A stretch of 7,564 nucleotides of DNA. Origin: CAZEIW01 sp964512305 (GTDB taxonomy: Bacteria; Pseudomonadota; Gammaproteobacteria; Burkholderiales; Burkholderiaceae_F). Both the position numbers and the translations under genes were made by a program. The first letter of the stretch is position 1, and each line of letters begins with the position of its first letter. Shown one piece after another: positions 1 to 7,564 of this stretch. Where the stretch lies: the NCBI GenBank assembly GCA_964512305.1, contig CAZEIW010000075.1:1-7564 (forward strand), in the 5' to 3' direction. The notes beneath the pieces were generated by a model. It saw nothing but the letters and a program-made list of their open reading frames with translations. It did no database searches and was not told the origin of the DNA.

Positions 1-702
1 CTTCTCGCGCTCGGCCCGGCGCTTCTCGTTGTCTTCGCGCTCGCGGGCCCGGCTCTGCGCATAGCTGCGCGCCTGCCCCTGCTTTTCCTCGAAGCGCTGC
101 CGGCTCTCGGCTTCGCGCTGCGCCTGGTCGTGCGCGCGCTCGGCCTCTTCCCGCGAGTGCTGCTGCTGGCGTTGGTCGAAGCGCGCGCGCGCATTCGCCT
201 CCTCGGCCTTCTGCCGCACCGCGTCCTCCTGGCGCGCAGTCGCGTCGTCGCGGCGATGTTGCGCGGCCTCTTCCGCGGCACGCTCGCGCTCGGCACGCCG
301 GGCATCCTCGGCCGCCCGGCGGCGCTCGCGCTCCGCGCGCTGCGCCGCCTCCTCGGCGGCGTCCAGGTGGCGCTGCAGATCGTGCGCTTCCAGCGTGAGG
401 CGCTGCGTTTCGCGCTGGCCGAGCAACTGCACGCGCCGCGCGTTCTCCAGACAGTGATTGACGAAGAACACGTGCAGGCAGCGCGCGCGTTCGGCCGCGT
501 AGTCGGCATCGAGCCGGCGATCGGCTTCGCCCGCGAGCGCCAGCGCGCGCTCGGCCTGCTCGCGCGTCGTGATCGATCCGGGCGGAAACTGCCGCGACAG
601 CGGCTCGGTGACCTGCGCGCCCGCGCCTGCCGCCAGCAGCGCCGACAGGGCGCCGGCAGCCAGCCGGGCCGGCACGGAATGCGCGGCCGGCGGCATCGGC
701 AT
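1..702 (-). CDS. Secreted TolA-like coiled-coil protein, function unknown (3' end outside window)
   Basis: An uninterrupted frame of 234 codons that is still open at base 1, so the C-terminus is missing. From the ATG at 702 the product has an N-terminal signal peptide: an Ala/Leu-rich hydrophobic stretch at residues 14-29 ending in an AGA|Q cleavage-like site (29/30). A short conserved-looking segment follows (about residues 45-90) with two cysteines eight residues apart, C75 and C84, in RCLHVFFVNHCLENAR. From about residue 95 to the edge it is almost pure Glu/Arg/Ala/Gln, expected to form a long charged helix or coiled coil, with RAERER repeated at 122-127 and 136-141 (two heptads apart). 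I recognise the type: exported alanine/charge-rich proteins, often labelled TolA-like, next to zapE in betaproteobacteria. No function is established. A periplasmic or envelope location and a C75-C84 disulfide are inferences. Likely cotranscribed with zapE. The start is uncertain: an in-frame GTG at 726 adds eight residues (MRIRSAAT), and an ATG at 696 is also possible. None has a good Shine-Dalgarno sequence. Confidence 0.8.
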   Translation of the reverse strand, partial: MPMPPAAHSVPARLAAGALSALLAAGAGAQVTEPLSRQFPPGSITTREQAERALALAGEADRRLDADYAAERARCLHVFFVNHCLENARRVQLLGQRETQRLTLEAHDLQRHLDAAEEAAQRAERERRRAAEDARRAERERAAEEAAQHRRDDATARQEDAVRQKAEEANARARFDQRQQQHSREEAERAHDQAQREAESRQRFEEKQGQARSYAQSRAREREDNEKRRAEREK

Positions 703-732
703 GGTCGCGGCGGAGCGGATCCTCACGCCCGA

Positions 733-1859
733 CTATAACGCCGGCGCCTGCCGGCGGCGTGGCGCGGCGCCATACTCGCGCGACTGCATTTCGATCAGCC
801 GCGACGCGGTGCGCTCGAATTCCTGCGCCAGCGCGCCGCTCGTGTAAAGCTCCTGCGGCGGCACCGCGGCAGACAGGATCAGGTTGACGCGGTGGTCGTA
901 CAGGATGTCGACCAGCCACGTGAAGCGCCGCGCCTCGGACGCCTGCCCCGCCGACATGCGCGGCACGTTCGACAGCACGACGGTGTGGAATTGGGAGGCG
1001 ATCACGAGGTAGTCGTTGTGCGAGCGCGGTCCGCCGCACAGCACCTCGAAATCGAACCAGACCACGCCGCCCGCGCGCCGGCGGGCGAGGATCTGGCGGG
1101 CTTCGATGCGCAGGATCGGATCCTCGTCGCCGACCTCGGCGATGCACTCGAAGGCCGCCTGCAACCGCCGCTCGGCCTCGGGGCCTGGCCCGATCACGTA
1201 GGCATCGATGCGCTCGAGCGCGCGCGTCCGGTAGTCGACGCCGCCGTCGACCTCGACGACGTCCAAGCTCTCCTGCAGCAGCTCGATGGCCGGCAGCATG
1301 CGATCGCGGTGCAGCCCGTCGGCGTAGAGCCGCTCGGGCGGCACGTTCGACGTCATCACGAAGCCGACACGGATGTCGAACAGGCGCCTCAGCAGCCGGT
1401 ACAGGATCATCGCGTCGGCGATGTCGGACACGTGGAACTCGTCGAAGCAGATCAGGCGGTGGCGGCGGGCGATCCGGTAGCCGACCTCGTCGAGCGGGTC
1501 CACGGTGCCCCTGACGAGGTCGAGCTCATGATGCACGCCGCGCATGAACTCGTGGAAGTGGACGCGCGTCTTGCGCACGACCGGAACCGCCGCGTAGAAG
1601 CAGTCCATCAGGAAGCTCTTGCCGCGCCCGACGCCTCCCCAGAGGTAGACGCCGCGCGGGATCGGCGGCCGCACCAGCAGCTTGGTCACCGCGTTGGAGC
1701 GGCGCGCCTTGTATGCGATCCAGTCCTGAGCCAGCTGCTCGAGGCGGTTGGCGGCCGCGAGCTGCGCGGGGTCGGCGGCATAGCCGCGCGCGGCCAGCGC
1801 GCTTTCGAAGGTAGAAAGGACACTCGCAAGCGGCGGCGCCTCGGCGGCGGACAGGGGCA

Positions 1860-1860
<1 letters not shown>
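733..1860 (-). CDS. zapE: Cell division protein ZapE (AFG1-family P-loop ATPase)
   Basis: A 375-residue AFG1/ZapE-type ATPase, close to the length of E. coli ZapE. Visible motifs: Walker A GGVGRGKS at residues 75-82, Walker B LICFDEF at 136-142 followed by HVSDIADAM, a sensor-1-like segment VMTSNVPPERLY at 168-179, DGLHRDRMLPAI at 181-192, and the family's C-terminal blocks FHTVVLSNVPRM (291-302) and FTWLVDILYDHRVNLILSA (313-331). In E. coli, ZapE interacts with FtsZ at the constricting septum and affects Z-ring stability in an ATP-dependent way. The mitochondrial homologue AFG1/LACE1 is linked to turnover of respiratory-chain subunits. The start is the GTG that overlaps the lpdA stop. The frame stays open another 159 codons upstream to an ATG at 2337, but that part is out of frame inside lpdA and has no family resemblance, so it is a shadow. 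No internal ATG precedes the Walker A motif. No Shine-Dalgarno sequence is visible, so translation probably depends on coupling to lpdA. Confidence 0.95.
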
Positions 1861-3284
<1,424 letters not shown>

Positions 3285-3288
3285 CGCG

Positions 3289-4575
3289 TCATACCTCGAG
3301 CAGCAGACGCGACGGATCCTCCAGCGCCTCCTTGATCGCCACCAGCGCGAGCACCGCCTCGCGGCCGTCGATGATCCGGTGGTCGTACGACATCGCCAGG
3401 TAGTTGACCGGCCGGATCACGATCTGCCCGTTCTCCACCACCGGCCGGTCGCGCGTGGCGTGCACCCCCAGGATCGCCGATTGCGGCGGATTGATGATCG
3501 GCGTCGACAGCATCGAACCGAACACGCCGCCGTTGGAGATCGAGAAGGTGCCGCCGGTGAGCTCGTCGATCGACAGCTTGCCGTCGGCGGCCCGCTTGCC
3601 GAAGTCCGCGATCTTCTTCTCGATCGCGGCGAAGGACTGCAGGTCGGCGTCGCGCAGGATCGGCACGACCAGGCCGCGCGGCGACCCGACCGCGATCCCG
3701 ATGTCGAAGTAGCCGTGGTAGACGATGTCGGTGCCGTCGACCGAGGCGTTGACCACCGGGTATTTCTTGAGCGCCGCGACCGCGGCCTTGACGAAGAAGG
3801 ACATGAAGCCGAGCTTGACGCCGTGCTCCTTCTCGAACCGGTCCTTGTACCGGTTGCGCAGCTCCATCACGGGCTGCATGTTGACTTCGTTGAACGTGGT
3901 GAGGATCGCGGCGGTCGACTGCGACTGCACGAGGCGCTCGGCGATGCGCTGCCGCAGGCGCGACATCGGCACGCGCTGTTCCGGCCGGTCCGCCAGCACG
4001 CTGAGGTCGATCGGCGCCTTCACCTCCGGAAGCGCGGGCGCGCGCGTCTCGGCCGTGGGTGGCGCGGGCGGGCGCGGCGCCGTCGCCGGCCGGATCCCGG
4101 CCTCGACGGCGTGGATCACGTCGCCCTTGGTGATGCGTCCGTCGCGCCCGCTGCCCGGGACATCGGCGGGCGACAGGCCCGTATCGGCGAGGAGCTTCGC
4201 CGCCGCCGGCATCGCGACCGCGGCCTTGGCGGGCGCCGCCGGCGCGGCGGACGCTCGCGCCGATGCCGCGGGCTCAGGCGCTTTCACCGCCACGGCGGCG
4301 GCTGCCGCCGCGGGTGCGGCGGCCACACCCTTGGCCTCGGAATCGATGGTGGCGATCAGCTGTCCCGCCACGACGGTGCCGCCGTCGGGGACGACGATCT
4401 GCGCCAGGCTGCCCGCCGACGGCGCCGGCACTTCGAGCACGACCTTGTCGGTTTCGACCTCGACCAGCACTTCATCGATCGCGACCGCCTGACCGGCCTT
4501 CTTCTTCCATTGCAGAAGCGTCGCTTCCGAAACCGACTCCGACAGCTGCGGGACCTTCACTTCGACGATTGCCAT
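3289..4575 (-). CDS. sucB: Dihydrolipoyllysine succinyltransferase, E2 of the 2-oxoglutarate dehydrogenase complex
   Basis: A 428-residue E2 that transfers the succinyl group from E1 through its swinging lipoyl arm to CoA, and forms the structural core of the complex. Domain order: one lipoyl domain (about residues 3-77) with the lipoylated lysine K44 in ETDKVVLEV; an Ala/Pro/Lys-rich flexible linker (about 83-122); the peripheral subunit-binding domain (about 122-158, containing GSGRDGRITKGDV) that docks E1/E3; a second Pro/Ala-rich linker (about 161-190); and the catalytic acyltransferase domain (about 198-426) ending in the active-site signature SYDHRIIDGREAV, with H399 and D403. GGTFSISNGG at 341-350 supplies the conserved Thr. 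A single lipoyl domain and the MAIVEVKVPQLSESVSEAT start fit the succinyl rather than the acetyl enzyme. The start is well placed, with AGGAAG just upstream. Known as odhB in betaproteobacteria. Cytoplasmic. Confidence 0.97.
   Translation of the reverse strand: MAIVEVKVPQLSESVSEATLLQWKKKAGQAVAIDEVLVEVETDKVVLEVPAPSAGSLAQIVVPDGGTVVAGQLIATIDSEAKGVAAAPAAAAAAVAVKAPEPAASARASAAPAAPAKAAVAMPAAAKLLADTGLSPADVPGSGRDGRITKGDVIHAVEAGIRPATAPRPPAPPTAETRAPALPEVKAPIDLSVLADRPEQRVPMSRLRQRIAERLVQSQSTAAILTTFNEVNMQPVMELRNRYKDRFEKEHGVKLGFMSFFVKAAVAALKKYPVVNASVDGTDIVYHGYFDIGIAVGSPRGLVVPILRDADLQSFAAIEKKIADFGKRAADGKLSIDELTGGTFSISNGGVFGSMLSTPIINPPQSAILGVHATRDRPVVENGQIVIRPVNYLAMSYDHRIIDGREAVLALVAIKEALEDPSRLLLEV
3294..3297 (-). 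promoter_or_regulatory. Ribosome binding site of lpdA inside the end of sucB
   Basis: GAGG on the minus strand, nine bases before the lpdA ATG and lying within the last codons of sucB (Glu-Val, just before its TGA). It supports the chosen ATG and close translational linkage of E2 and E3. Confidence 0.65.
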
Positions 4576-4579
4576 TCTT

Positions 4580-4585
4580 CTTCCT
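4580..4585 (-). promoter_or_regulatory. Ribosome binding site of sucB
   Basis: AGGAAG (minus strand) ends four bases before the sucB ATG, with AGGA six bases from it. It lies in the 86-base gap downstream of the intergenic hairpin, so sucB can initiate independently of sucA. Confidence 0.75.
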
Positions 4586-4625
4586 GAGATCTACCGCTCA
4601 CAACGCGCCCACGACAGGAGGCTTG

Positions 4626-4660
4626 TCCGCCATAGCGGCCCACCAGGCCGCGACGGCGGA
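4626..4660 (-). promoter_or_regulatory. Strong RNA hairpin between sucA and sucB
   Basis: It begins one base after the sucA stop (4664-4662). In the mRNA sense the arms are TCCGCC-GT-C-GCGGCC and GGCCGC-T-AT-GGCGGA around a 5-base loop (TGGTG): 14 pairs including one G-U, with a single C/U mismatch. No T-run follows (ACAAGCC comes next), so it is not a classical intrinsic terminator. Likely roles by analogy are mRNA stabilisation, a processing point or partial attenuation that sets the E1:E2 ratio. It could also be one copy of a dispersed REP-like palindrome. Confidence 0.7.
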
Positions 4661-4661
4661 G

Positions 4662-7514
4662 TCACTTGTTGAGGACCAACCCCTTGATCTTCGCGAAGGC
4701 CGCGTCGACCAGCGCCTTCTGCTGCTCGTTGTGCTTGGCGTAGTACCCGACCGCCGGCGACGCCGACGCCGGACGGCCGGCATAGGCGAGCTTCTGTCCG
4801 TCGGACAGGTTCTCGAGCAGGTGGTGCTGGACGTAGAACCACGCGCCCTGGTTCTGCGGCTCGTCCTGGCACCAGACGAACTCGGTCGCATTCGGCATCC
4901 GCTTGAGCTCCGTCGCAAGCGCCTTGTGCGGGAAGGGATAGAGCTGCTCCATCCGGATGATCGCGACCTCGTCGCCCTTGCGGTCCTCGCGTGCGGCGAC
5001 GAGATCGAAGTAGACCTTGCCCGAGCAGCCGATCACGCGCTTGACCTTTTGCGGCTCGGTGATGCTCGCGTCGGCGATCACGGTCTCGAACTCGCCGCGC
5101 GCGAACCCGCCCAGCGGCGAGGCCGCGTCGCGGTGGCGCAGCAGCGACTTCGGCGTCAGGATCACGAGCGGCTTGCGGAACAGGCGGATCATCTGCCGCC
5201 GCAGGAGATGGAAGATCTGCGCCGCGCTGGTCGGCTGCGCGACCTGCATGTTGTTGTCGGCCGCGAGCTGCAGGAAGCGCTCGGGGCGCGCCGAGGAGTG
5301 CTCCGGCCCCTGCCCTTCGTAGCCGTGCGGCAGCATCAGCACCAGCCCCGACTGCCGCCCCCATTTGACCTCGCCGGACGACATGAACTGGTCGATCACG
5401 ACCTGGGCGCCGTTGACGAAGTCGCCGAACTGCGCCTCCCAGATCACGAGCGCGTTGGGCTCCGCGCTCGAGTAGCCGTATTCGAAGGCGAGCACCGCCT
5501 CCTCGGACAGCACCGAGTCGATCACCGTGAACGGCGCCTGCTTGTCCGACACGTTCTGCAGCGGGATGTAGGTGCCCTCGTCCCAGCGCTCGCGGTTCTG
5601 GTCGTGCAGCACGGCGTGCCGGTGCGAGAACGTGCCCCGGCACGAGTCCTGCCCGGTGATCCGCACCGGGTAGCCGCTCGCGACCAGCGACGCGTAAGCC
5701 AGGTGCTCGGCCATGCCCCAGTCGACCGGCGACCTGCCCTCGACCATCGCGCGCCGGTCCGACACGACCTTTTCGACCAGCGGGTGCAGCTTGAAGTTGG
5801 CCGGAATGGTGGTGATGCGCTCGCCCAGGCGCTTGAGCTCCGCCATCGGCACGGCGGTGTCGGCGTGGTCGGTCCACTTGCGGTTCAGGAACGGCTGCCA
5901 GTCGACCGCGTACTTGCTCTTGAAGTTGGTGAGCACGGGATCGAGGGTCTGGCGGCCCTCGTCGAGCGCCTGCCGGTACTGGCGCACCATCGCGTCGGTT
6001 TCCTCGAGCGGCAGCGTGCCCTGCGTGGCAAGCTTCTCCGCGTACAGCCTGCGCGTGCCCGGGTGGCTGCCGATCTTCTTGTACATCAGCGGCTGCGTGA
6101 CCGCCGGCGTGTCCTGCTCGTTGTGCCCCAGGCGCCGGAAGCAGACGATGTCGAGCACGACATCCATCTTGAATTCCTTGCGGAAGTCCATCACGATCTG
6201 CGTCGCCAGCACCACCGCCTCGGGATCGTCGCCGTTGACGTGCAGGACCGGCGCCTCGATCATCTTGACCACGTCGGAGCAGTACAGCGAAGAGCGCGTG
6301 TCGCGCGGATCGGACGTCGTGAAGCCGATCTGGTTGTTGATGACGATGTGGACCGTGCCGCCGGTCCCGTAGCCACGCGTCTGCGCGAGCGTCAGCGTCT
6401 CCATCACGACGCCCTGGCCGGCGAACGCGGCGTCGCCGTGCACCAGCACCGGCAGCACCTTGCTGCCGTGGTCGCCGCGCCGCTCCTGGCGCGCGCGCAC
6501 CGAGCCTTCGACCACCGCGTTGACGATCTCCAGGTGCGAGGGGTTGAACGCCAGCGACAGATGCACCGGCCCGCCCGGCGTCGACACGTCGCTCGAGAAA
6601 CCCAGGTGGTACTTGACGTCGCCGGCCGGCAGGTCGATCGCCGCCTTGCCCTCGAACTCGGCGAAGAGGTCCTTCGGCATCTTGCCGAGCGTATTGACCA
6701 GCACGTTCAGGCGCCCGCGGTGCGCCATGCCGATCACGATCTCCTCGATCCCCTCCTCGCCGGCGTGCTGGATCAGCTCGTCCATCGCGGGGATGAAGCT
6801 CTCGCCGCCCTCGAGCGAGAAGCGCTTCTGGCCGACGTACTTGGTGTGGAGGTAGCGCTCCAGCCCCTCTGCCGCGGTCAGGCGGTCCAGGATGTGCCGC
6901 TTCTTGTCGGCCGTGAAGATCGGGGTCGAGCGGATCGATTCGAGGCGCTGCTGCAGCCAGCGCTTCTGCGCCGGATCCGCGATGTACATGAACTCGGCGC
7001 CGATCGTGCCGCAATAGGTCTGGCGCAGCGCCTTGATGATCTCGCGCAGCGTCATCTGTTCCTGGCCGAAATACGTGTTCGAGGCCGAGAACTCGATGTC
7101 CATGTCGGCTTCGGTCAGGTCGTAGAACGCGGGCTCCAGCTCGGGGATCTGCGGCCGCTCGGTGCGCTTGAGCGGGTCGAGCTCGGCCCAGCGGCTGCCG
7201 AGGAAGCGATACGCGGCGATGATCGACTGGACGTGGACCTGCTTGCGGGCGACCGACAGGTCGGTCGGCGCCACCGACGGACGCAGCGTCCCTGCCTTGG
7301 CGCGCAGCGCGAACGACTCGACGATCGGGGCGTGCGCCACGTCCGGCGTGGACGACTTGCCGTCGGCCGCCGGAACCAGCTGCATCTGGTCGAAGTAGGC
7401 GCGCCAGCGCTCGGGAACCGACCCCGGATTGTCGAGGTAGCGCTCGTACAGCTCTTCGACGTAGGGCGCATTGCCGCCGAACAGGTACGAATTGACCTGG
7501 AACTGCCGCATCAT
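4662..7514 (-). CDS. sucA: 2-oxoglutarate dehydrogenase E1 component (thiamine diphosphate dependent)
   Basis: A 950-residue homodimeric E1, slightly longer than E. coli SucA (933). It decarboxylates 2-oxoglutarate and succinylates the E2 lipoyl group, the entry step of the complex in the TCA cycle. The N-terminal segment (YLDNPGSVPERWRAYFDQ at 27-43) is the E1 N-domain that contacts E2. Active-site histidines appear in GMAHRGRLN (H265) and KYHLGF (H303), which I align with E. coli H260 and H298. Thiamine diphosphate/Mg binding is HGDAAFAGQG (359-368) with NNQIGFTT (393-400). The transketolase pyrimidine-binding region carries GQDSCRGTFSHRHAVLHDQ (621-639) and GQGPEHSSAR (734-743). The C-terminus has CQDEPQNQGAW (882-892) and YAGRPASASPAVGY (911-924). 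No truncation or frame break is seen. Two tandem ATGs begin the gene (7514 and 7511). The first is preferred because AAAGGG sits 8 bases upstream of it, against 11 for the second. First gene of the visible operon; odhA in betaproteobacterial usage. Confidence 0.97.
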   Translation of the reverse strand: MMRQFQVNSYLFGGNAPYVEELYERYLDNPGSVPERWRAYFDQMQLVPAADGKSSTPDVAHAPIVESFALRAKAGTLRPSVAPTDLSVARKQVHVQSIIAAYRFLGSRWAELDPLKRTERPQIPELEPAFYDLTEADMDIEFSASNTYFGQEQMTLREIIKALRQTYCGTIGAEFMYIADPAQKRWLQQRLESIRSTPIFTADKKRHILDRLTAAEGLERYLHTKYVGQKRFSLEGGESFIPAMDELIQHAGEEGIEEIVIGMAHRGRLNVLVNTLGKMPKDLFAEFEGKAAIDLPAGDVKYHLGFSSDVSTPGGPVHLSLAFNPSHLEIVNAVVEGSVRARQERRGDHGSKVLPVLVHGDAAFAGQGVVMETLTLAQTRGYGTGGTVHIVINNQIGFTTSDPRDTRSSLYCSDVVKMIEAPVLHVNGDDPEAVVLATQIVMDFRKEFKMDVVLDIVCFRRLGHNEQDTPAVTQPLMYKKIGSHPGTRRLYAEKLATQGTLPLEETDAMVRQYRQALDEGRQTLDPVLTNFKSKYAVDWQPFLNRKWTDHADTAVPMAELKRLGERITTIPANFKLHPLVEKVVSDRRAMVEGRSPVDWGMAEHLAYASLVASGYPVRITGQDSCRGTFSHRHAVLHDQNRERWDEGTYIPLQNVSDKQAPFTVIDSVLSEEAVLAFEYGYSSAEPNALVIWEAQFGDFVNGAQVVIDQFMSSGEVKWGRQSGLVLMLPHGYEGQGPEHSSARPERFLQLAADNNMQVAQPTSAAQIFHLLRRQMIRLFRKPLVILTPKSLLRHRDAASPLGGFARGEFETVIADASITEPQKVKRVIGCSGKVYFDLVAAREDRKGDEVAIIRMEQLYPFPHKALATELKRMPNATEFVWCQDEPQNQGAWFYVQHHLLENLSDGQKLAYAGRPASASPAVGYYAKHNEQQKALVDAAFAKIKGLVLNK

Positions 7515-7564
7515 CGCGTCGGCCCTTTCAAACGAGTTTCTCGTCAGAATCCGTCGGGGCCCCG
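7515..7564 (-). other. sucA 5' leader, incomplete
   Basis: Only 50 bases upstream of sucA are present. I see no convincing -35/-10 pair, so the operon promoter is probably outside the window. The leader holds a 5-base inverted repeat with a 3-base spacer (ACGAG AAA CTCGT in the mRNA sense, 7544-7532), and at the very edge a perfect 10-base palindrome CGGGGCCCCG (7555-7564), which may be part of a larger structure that is cut off. Confidence 0.5.
7523..7528 (-). promoter_or_regulatory. Ribosome binding site of sucA
   Basis: AAAGGG on the minus strand, 8 bases before the ATG at 7514 and 11 before the ATG at 7511. This favours the first of the two tandem start codons. Confidence 0.7.

Noticed and set aside
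181..192. (GC)6 dinucleotide run, considered as a slippage or Z-DNA tract
   Set aside because: It encodes ordinary Ala/Arg codons in a very G+C-rich coiled-coil gene, and similar shorter GC runs are common in that gene.
130..738. Plus-strand frame of 202 codons
   Set aside because: Antisense shadow of the minus-strand exported coiled-coil gene. Its Arg/Leu/Ala composition is what the complement of Glu/Arg/Ala-rich codons gives.
4598..4633. 11-codon mini-ORF (MADKPPVVGAL) in the sucA-sucB gap
   Set aside because: Its ATG lies inside the hairpin arm and has no Shine-Dalgarno sequence. Nothing supports translation.
4626..4660. Rho-independent terminator between sucA and sucB
   Set aside because: The stem is strong but no T-tract follows on the transcribed side, and sucB and lpdA downstream show no promoter I can identify, so full termination here is unlikely.
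4591..7014. Minus-strand open frame of 807 codons overlapping sucA
   Set aside because: It is the wrong frame of sucA: Arg/Ala/Gly-rich, with no recognisable domain. The 950-codon frame carries the thiamine-diphosphate and active-site motifs.

Overview
The window is a compact, high-G+C stretch (about two thirds G+C or more by eye) in which every supported gene lies on the minus strand. It reads from right to left as one transcription unit: sucA/odhA (2-oxoglutarate dehydrogenase E1), sucB/odhB (dihydrolipoyl succinyltransferase E2), lpdA/odhL (dihydrolipoyl dehydrogenase E3), zapE (AFG1-like cell-division ATPase), and the 5' part of a secreted, charged coiled-coil protein that runs off the left edge. 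The gene order odhA-odhB-odhL followed by zapE, the E1 N-terminus starting MMRQFQVNSYLFGGNAPYVE, and an E3 without a fused lipoyl domain all suggest a betaproteobacterium, probably Burkholderiales. I cannot name a genus from sequence alone.

Layout from the promoter side: 7515-7564 is 50 bases of sucA leader with a Shine-Dalgarno sequence and two small inverted repeats. sucA occupies 7514-4662. An 86-base gap follows, and most of its first half is a strong hairpin (4626-4660) that starts one base after the sucA stop. sucB is 4575-3289, then a 4-base gap, then lpdA 3284-1860. The lpdA stop TAG shares a base with the zapE GTG start (TAGTG at 1862-1858), and zapE ends at 733. After about 30 bases the last gene starts near 702 and is still open at base 1. 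There is no stretch over 300 bases without a gene.

The first three genes encode the complete 2-oxoglutarate dehydrogenase complex of the TCA cycle: E1 decarboxylates 2-oxoglutarate with thiamine diphosphate, E2 carries the succinyl group on a lipoyl-lysine to CoA, and E3 reoxidises the lipoamide and reduces NAD+. Visible catalytic and cofactor residues are intact in all three, so nothing suggests decay. zapE and the envelope protein downstream are not metabolic. Their tight coupling to the TCA operon is the main contextual point of interest.

I looked for an undescribed system and did not find one: this is core-genome sequence. The items most worth a second look are the sucA-sucB intergenic hairpin, the SD-less overlapping GTG start of zapE, and the poorly characterised secreted Cys-pair/coiled-coil protein at the left edge.
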